Shown here in pieces: positions 58,424 through 64,000 of a stretch of 64,000 nt of DNA; positions within the stretch are counted from its first letter, which is position 1, and each line of letters opens with the position of its first letter. A program made the position numbers and the translations under genes. The notes beneath the pieces are model-generated. The model saw only the letters and a list, made by a program, of their open reading frames with translations. It had not been told where the DNA came from and ran no database searches. Origin of the DNA: Undaria pinnatifida (lineage: Eukaryota > Sar > Phaeophyceae > Laminariales > Alariaceae); contig JABAKD010000010.1 in NCBI GenBank assembly GCA_012845835.1, forward strand, positions 558,001 to 622,000, read 5' to 3'.

Positions 58424-58677
58424 TGTTTGAGTAGACTCGCCGCAAAGCAGTGACAGTTACGTGTCGGTTCGGAGTATGGTTTCTTGGGCTATTCGTTCAT
58501 GTCCTTGGATCTGTGTGTGCTGTGACGAGCCGCGAGGCTCTCACTCCTTTTCCTGTTCCTCCTGTTAACTTTCCCTCGCGGGTGTGTGACAACCGATAAT
58601 ACACGAACTTAAAAGAGAAGCCATTCGGCAGCCCAGCGGGGTGAGTCGACGCTAACCGGCGCGGTCGGAACTAAACA
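58424..58677 (+). repeat. 3' LTR of the copia element
   Basis: Same length and termini as the 5' LTR. It follows a purine-rich tract and is followed by CCGCG. Confidence 0.95.
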
Positions 58678-58682
58678 CCGCG

Positions 58683-60093
58683 CAAACCAAAGGAGCCAAC
58701 CCATTAGCCAACCCCCGCAGCCCCATCTTATGGCTGACTTGGAAAAAGCACCGTTGGGGACTTGAAAGTATCAGTAAGCTCAATGTCAAGTTTCTGTCAC
58801 AGCACGTCGGAACGACAGTAGTAATCCTGAGTCATTTCGCAGGGCCTTAAGGACAAGTATCCCAACTGCGCCACACCGCCGTATTAGAGGGTGCGTACGG
58901 GTTGTCCCGTTGTGACATACGAGAACCTCATATTAATAGGAAACTATAGGGGTGTTGAGAGAAGAGGAGGAGAGTAGGTGTTCAGGTATTTGGTTGGACA
59001 ACTCGCCCTTGAGGGCCGCCGGCAGAATCGGGGGCTTCTGTTAATAGTAGTCTCGTTTGGGACTTTGTCTGAGTTTTGGAGTCGGGTTTGGGGTTGTTTT
59101 TTGCTTGTTTTTCGTCCTACCAACCAACGCCTTTTTTGTCCTGCCGACCGACGCTCCCCCGCTCAGAGCCAGGGGGTGATCTGCGTATTCTGCGGCACGA
59201 GACCGTGTTGCGTGTTGTATTTATCAGTGGTCCTGCCGATGTCTCCCCGCCACAAGCCGGTGGCAGCCTGGGTAATCTGGCTGCTCATTCTGCGGCATAA
59301 GAATGCGTGTTTTTCGTGTTCTTTATTTTCAGCGATACGTTTCCGCCCTCCCCCCCTCGTTGGGAACGTGGCCGTACGTAGCTGTTTTCAGTCAGCGATA
59401 CGTTTCCAACCTCCCCCCGTCGATGGGGATGTGGCGATAGCATGCATTTTTTCTGGTTTTCGTCGACATACCCCCCCCCCCCCCCACCCCCCCACCCCCA
59501 CCGCTGTTGGTGATGTGGCGGTGATCTTCGGTGCTCGGTGTTCTCGGGCCCCATCTCTCCCCTTCCCCTCTCGGCGTTCTTCGCGGCTTCGTAGCCTTGT
59601 CGTTTAGAAGTGTGGGAGTGGGTTTGGGGGAGTCAGGCCTTCCATTCATGTTCTACAGTAGTTCCCGAAACCGCTATTTTCCCGAATCTCCCATACTTCT
59701 GCGTATGCGGCTCATCAGGGTGGATTAGTGTTGTGATATTTTCCTTGAGTGCTGGTGAAACCCTTGGGATGTGATACGGAAATTGATTGCGTACGACTTG
59801 GGAGGCTTGTTCCGACCGGAAAACAGAGGCGCAGGACGAGGCTTTAGACGACTCCTCGATGAATCATTTTCGCCACTGGAACCCTTATTATATAATGTGC
59901 TGCTACCGGTATGTGGTAGTCGTCGACGTCGTTGTAGTATTTGGATATTCCTACGCTATGCCTGTTGTGTGTCCCGCCATAGACCAGGCTCCACCGTGCG
60001 CCACCCGGCCCCCAGCGACCGCACACCTGCGTCAAGCCCGCCCCACACAGAAACCCTACGTGTCCCCGCCGAAAAACGTATCCCGATGCCTAA
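58683..60093. other. Region right of the copia element, no gene recognised
   Basis: It contains diverged repeats at 59331-59460 (CAGCGATACGTTTCC, CCTCCCCCC), a C-run at 59470-59500 and no frame I can assign. A candidate poly-Thr/poly-Asn reading of the next region extends back here but lacks support. Confidence 0.35.
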
Positions 60094-60660
<567 letters not shown>

Positions 60661-61052
60661 TCGATTCCACCTCCGTAATATAGTCTAATGGGGTTATGCT
60701 GTCCACGGGCAGCCTGATGATGTTACGCTAGTATGCCTGTGCATCCGTGTCAGACCTTCCCAACCGTGCGTTATCGTCCCCTCTCCTCTGTCTTTGATTA
60801 GCTGTGTAGACTATATTCCGACGCGTCGTTCTTTCTGCCTCCCCCATGCCTGTCGTTATGGGCTCGCTTTGCTCCACGTGGTGCACGTGTTTAGCACGGT
60901 TAAGAACATGTACCGGCATGGTGGTGGGTACCCCTCGATCATCGTCACCAACGATCGATCATCGTCACCCACGGTCATCAGCATAAAGAACGATCGGTGC
61001 GAGCGATCACCATCACGAAGGAGGGACGGCAACAGCCCAGTCTTCTCTCCAG
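60661..61052. other. Possible intron, no gene seen
   Basis: It contains ACGATCGATCATCGTCACC repeats at about 60944-60970. It ends in a good acceptor, TCTTCTCTCCAG, at 61052. Confidence 0.35.
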
Positions 61053-61241
61053 GGTGGAACAAGCACGGGTAAACATAATGAAGCAGTGTTCAGCAACCTG
61101 AGGACACAGCTCGCAGACACAATATCCCGCATGCTGCTTGTACAAGAAACGAGTCGGTGGCAGGGCCCCTCCATCGCCTCTCGCAGAGAGGTCCATCTGC
61201 AATTAGCGCCCACGAGCGGGGGGTGCCTTCGCGGTCTCTAG
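61053..61241 (+). CDS. Possible terminal exon, unrecognised
   Basis: After the acceptor TCTTCTCTCCAG one frame reads GGTSTGKHNEAVFSNLRTQL, then ADTISRMLLVQETSRWQGPS, and ends in TAG at 61239-61241. The composition is protein-like, but no domain is known to me. If spliced from the donor at 60655 in phase 2, a different frame with an early TGA would be used instead. Linkage to the poly-Gln frame is therefore open. Confidence 0.3.
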   Translation, partial: GGTSTGKHNEAVFSNLRTQLADTISRMLLVQETSRWQGPSIASRREVHLQLAPTSGGCLRGL

Positions 61242-62559
61242 TTTGGCTTGGTGCGCCGCCGCAACGCCTTCTAGGTTGGTGCCATTTTTTTATTGGATCG
61301 CTCATAGCGCGAGACTCCGTAAGCGCCGGGGGGCTGCCCATCCATTGATGGACACACAATCGCGCGCATAGTTCGCGTCGTGTCTGAAGGGTGTACTCTT
61401 TTCTTATCGAAGACTGTTGTTGCACGATATATCGGGCGTGTGCTCCCAATGACTCACAGCGATTGACATTTCCATGGCATTCCCATGGGCCTTCATGGCA
61501 GTGGCATGGCAGGTGCTACAGTGGTGCCATTGCAACGCGCTATGGTTCCGCAATGACACGCGACAAGCCAATAGGACATGCGGCCATGGGCTGCCGCGAC
61601 GGTACTGCTTTTTTTGCCTTTCCCCCCCAATTTCCATGCATTGCCACAACATTAACCACCACGCCGCTGCCATGACACCACCAGACAATACTGACGTCGC
61701 GCTGCCGAGGTACAGCCGTCAGCCGTAAATAGCCATGGACTTTCATGGCATTACTGGTGGCACTCCCGTGGCACCGCTATTGTATGGCAAGCTGATCATG
61801 GCACTGCCATGAACTGTTAAGGGCCTCCATGAACTCCCATGGGACTGTCATGACGAAACCACGGCGCTGCTCCTCATTTTCATGGGCTTCTATGGCAGTC
61901 CCATTAAGAGTTAAGCTTGGGGTTAGCGTTTCGGATACCCATGGGAGTGCCTTAGCACGGCAATGGTAGTTCTGGACATGGTCGTGGGAAATACTATGAA
62001 AGTTGGCATGGCCATGACAATCGGTGCTATGAAAACCCATGGAGATGGCACTAAAAACGAATGAAAGTTCGTGATAGAAACACGGCATGGCCATGGAAAC
62101 GTCCAGTGTTGTGCATCATCGTCCAGTCCCGTCTAGCTCCGCTGTATGCGCCGTATGCGCCGTACACAGATCTATCCATGGAAGAGGCCATTTCTCGGTG
62201 CCACGCGCGAGCGTAACGTCGGCGGTCCGGTCTCAAGTTGGTAACTTATGTACAAATATTGTCGCCACCATATGTGTTCGTCTAATTTGCTCTATAAACA
62301 GTCTCCAGTAGCGGTACCTGGAAGGAAGGGTCAATGCTGTTGCACGGCTTCGCGGCTCCTCCCGATCCCTCTCGACTCCCTACCTGGTAGTCGTCGAGGG
62401 ACGTTCACTCGTCGACTCGTCGCATATGGCTTGCTGTGGTGAAAGTACTCGCGGAGAGGCGTTCGTTCGCCGGTGGGCTGCTTTTGTGCGTACGAATACG
62501 TACCAGGTGGGACTTGACACTCTCAGATGTTGGTTGTGATCAACTTAAATTTCTTGCAG
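61242..62559. other. Region with a degenerate CATGGCA/TGCCATG repeat
   Basis: From about 61470 to 62095, words such as CCATGGCATT, TTCATGGCAGT and CCCATGGGA recur every 10-30 bases with no fixed period. TACCTGGTA occurs at 62391. No gene was seen. Confidence 0.45.
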
Positions 62560-64000
62560 GCTTCTTACGACGCACAAAAACTGGGCCACCTGCACTATCT
62601 GCATTTTTGGTGGAAGCTCGTGAAAGCTTCCATGGAAGCTTCCATGGAAGATATGGAAGCTTCCACGACTTCCACGGAAGCTTCCATCGCTTCCATAGAC
62701 GCTTCCATGGAAGCAATGGAAGCTTCCATGGAAGCGTGGAAGCTTCCGTGGAAGCAATGGAAGCTTCCACGCTTCCATGCCGTGGAAGCTTCCACGGAAG
62801 CAACTTCCACGGAAGCTTCCACCGAAGCAACTTCCACGGAAGCTTCCACGGAAACAACTTCCACGAAAGCTTCCACGGAAGCTTTGACGGAAGCAACTTC
62901 CGTCGAAGCTTTTACAAAAGCTTCCGCGGAAGCAATTTCCACGGAAGCTTCCATGAAAGCTTCCGTGAAAGCTTCCACGGAAGCTTCCACCGAAGCAACT
63001 TCCACGGAAGCAACTTCCACAGAAACAACTTCCACGGAAGCTTCCATGAAAGCTTTCACGGAAGCTTCCACGGAAGCAACCTAACTCTAACCCTAACTCT
63101 AACCCTAACCCTAACCCTAACCCTAACCCCAACCCTAAGCTTCCATGGAGTTAACTTCCGTGGAAGCTTCCATCACTTCCGCGAAAGCTTCCATTACTTC
63201 CATGGAAGCTTTCGTGGAAGCTTTCGTGGAAGCTCCCGTGGAATATACTTCCACGGAAGCTTTCATATCTTCCATATCTTCCATGGAAGCTTCCACGGAA
63301 GCTGACTGAAGATCCCATGAAAGCTTCCGTGGAAGTTACTTCCGTGGAAGCTTTCATATATTCCATACCTTCCATGGAAGCTTCCACGGAAGCTTCCATG
63401 AAGACTTCCGTGGAAGTTACTTCCATGAAAGCTTCCATAACATCCGCGAAAGCTTCCATTACTTCCATGAAAGCTTCCACGGAATATTTCGTGGAAGTTA
63501 CTTCCATGGAAGCTTTCGTGGAAGCTTTCATGGAAGCTCCCGTGGAAGTTGCTTCCGTGGAAGCTTTCACATCTTCCATACCTTCCATGGAAGCTTCCAC
63601 GGAAGCGTCCACGAAAGCTTCCGTGGAAGTTACTTCAGTGAAAGCTTCCATAACTTCCGCGAAAGCTTCCATTACTTCCATGAAAGCTTCCATGGAAGTT
63701 ACTTCCATGGAAGCTTTCATATCTTCCATATCTTCCATGGAAGCTTCCACCGCTTCCATTGCTTCCATGGAATCTTCCATGGAAGCTTCCATAGCTTCCA
63801 TATATTCCATGGAAGCTTCCATGGAAGCGGTGAAAGCTTCCACGGAAGTTTTTACGAGCTTCCACGCAAAAGGAAAGTAGTGCAGGAGACCGCAAAAACT
63901 GTACGAGAAAGGCTTGGAAAGCAGACTGTGGACCAAATCGTGGCGCTCAACACATATTGGCACACACGGTACCCCAGAAAGTGGGATTTGGCGCCTGTCG
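62560..64000 (+). CDS. Possible coding exon interrupted by the foldback-like element, partial at the window end
   Basis: The acceptor AATTTCTTGCAG ends at 62559. Ignoring the insert and one copy of its 9-bp duplication, the flanks read through without a stop in more than one frame, for example GFLRRTKT on the left and VRERLGKQTVDQIVALNTYW and HTRYPRKWDLAPV on the right. This suggests that the element landed in an exon that leaves the window at 64000. I recognise no family, and the frame choice is open. Confidence 0.3.
62584..63892. mobile_element. Foldback-like DNA transposon built of GGAAGCTTCC palindromes, with 9-bp target duplication
   Basis: The 9-mer CAAAAACTG lies directly outside both ends (62575-62583 and 63893-63901). 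Inside are related inverted ends: CCTGCACTATCTGC on the left and, as complement, CCTGCACTACTTTCC on the right, each followed after about 10 bases by GTGGAAGCTCGT and AAACTTCC-like sequence. The arms are long arrays of 12-15-bp palindromic units (GGAAGCTTCCAT, GGAAGCAACTTCCAC), inverted across a CCCTAA core. Long inverted repeats made of short repeats and 9-bp duplications are traits of foldback/Mutator-like elements. No transposase is present. Confidence 0.75.
63080..63139. repeat. CCCTAA (TTAGGG-type) telomeric repeats, interstitial
   Basis: About nine units of CCCTAA with CTCTAA and CCCCAA variants, at the centre of the foldback-like element. Confidence 0.95.

Larger units (their letters stand above)
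52457..58682 (+). mobile_element. Ty1/copia-type LTR retrotransposon, near-complete and young, with target duplications
   Basis: Element 52462-58677 (6216 bp), flanked by the 5-bp target duplication CCGCG at 52457-52461 and 58678-58682. Both 254-bp LTRs begin TG and end CA and differ at only three positions, so the insertion is recent. Order: LTR, primer-binding-like TGGTACCAAAGT (52728), gag, pol (protease, integrase, reverse transcriptase, RNase H), purine-rich GGGAGGG at 58417-58423, LTR. Integrase before reverse transcriptase defines the copia superfamily. The gag frame slips once, so this copy may be unable to make full Gag on its own. Confidence 0.95.

Noticed and set aside
58978-59607. 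A 209-codon plus-strand frame
   Set aside because: It crosses diverged repeats and a C-run, has no domain, and is matched by frames on the other strand.
62436-63963. Long open frames rich in Phe-His-Gly-Ser or Glu-Ala-Ser-Thr
   Set aside because: They are produced by the 12-15-bp palindromic units of the foldback-like element, open on both strands; they are not a protein family.

Overview
The window looks like nuclear DNA of a repeat-rich eukaryote with large introns. It has GT-AG introns, long Ser/Gly/Ala/Gln homopolymers in proteins, two tRNA-derived SINE groups, a Ty1/copia retrotransposon, foldback-type DNA transposons and very many microsatellites. The style fits a brown alga or related stramenopile; that placement is an inference. 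Most open frames are translations of simple repeats and are not genes.

I can assemble three multi-exon host genes by matching splice sites and reading phase. (1) Minus strand, 11578 down to 315 and out of the left edge: a divergent Hsp70-family (HSPA14/Ssz1-like) protein. Its first two recognised exons are 10.7 kb apart. (2) Plus strand, 11986-32603: a RING-finger protein of about 910 residues. Its C3HC4 RING is cut in half by a 13.7-kb intron, and it carries an acidic region and a SUMO-interacting-like motif, so it may be a SUMO-targeted ubiquitin ligase. Genes 1 and 2 start about 0.4 kb apart and probably share a divergent promoter. (3) Minus strand, 52455 (or 51695) down to 38554: a coiled-coil protein with a clear CM1 (centrosomin N-terminal) motif, expected to recruit gamma-tubulin complexes. 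All proposed junctions are phase 0. One exon has its 3' splice site and first 35 bases triplicated in a 75-bp unit. Genes 2 and 3 converge on a 6-kb intergenic region.

A young, nearly complete copia element lies at 52462-58677, with LTRs differing at 3 of 254 positions and target duplication CCGCG. It sits 6 bases upstream of the earliest proposed start codon of gene 3, in the opposite orientation. Its pol frame is intact; its gag frame has a +1 slip in a T6 run.

The right end (58.7-64 kb) holds a poly-Gln frame with an internal TAA, other possible exon pieces, and a 1.3-kb foldback-like transposon at 62584-63892. That element is made of GGAAGCTTCC palindromes around a core of CCCTAA telomere-type repeats and is flanked by a 9-bp duplication (CAAAAACTG).

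Across all scales, the 9-mer TACC(A/T)GGTA occurs about 20 times in non-coding DNA, where about half a copy is expected. I saw none in the proposed exons or inside the copia and foldback elements. No tool was run: exon joins rest on splice consensus, phase and domain logic.
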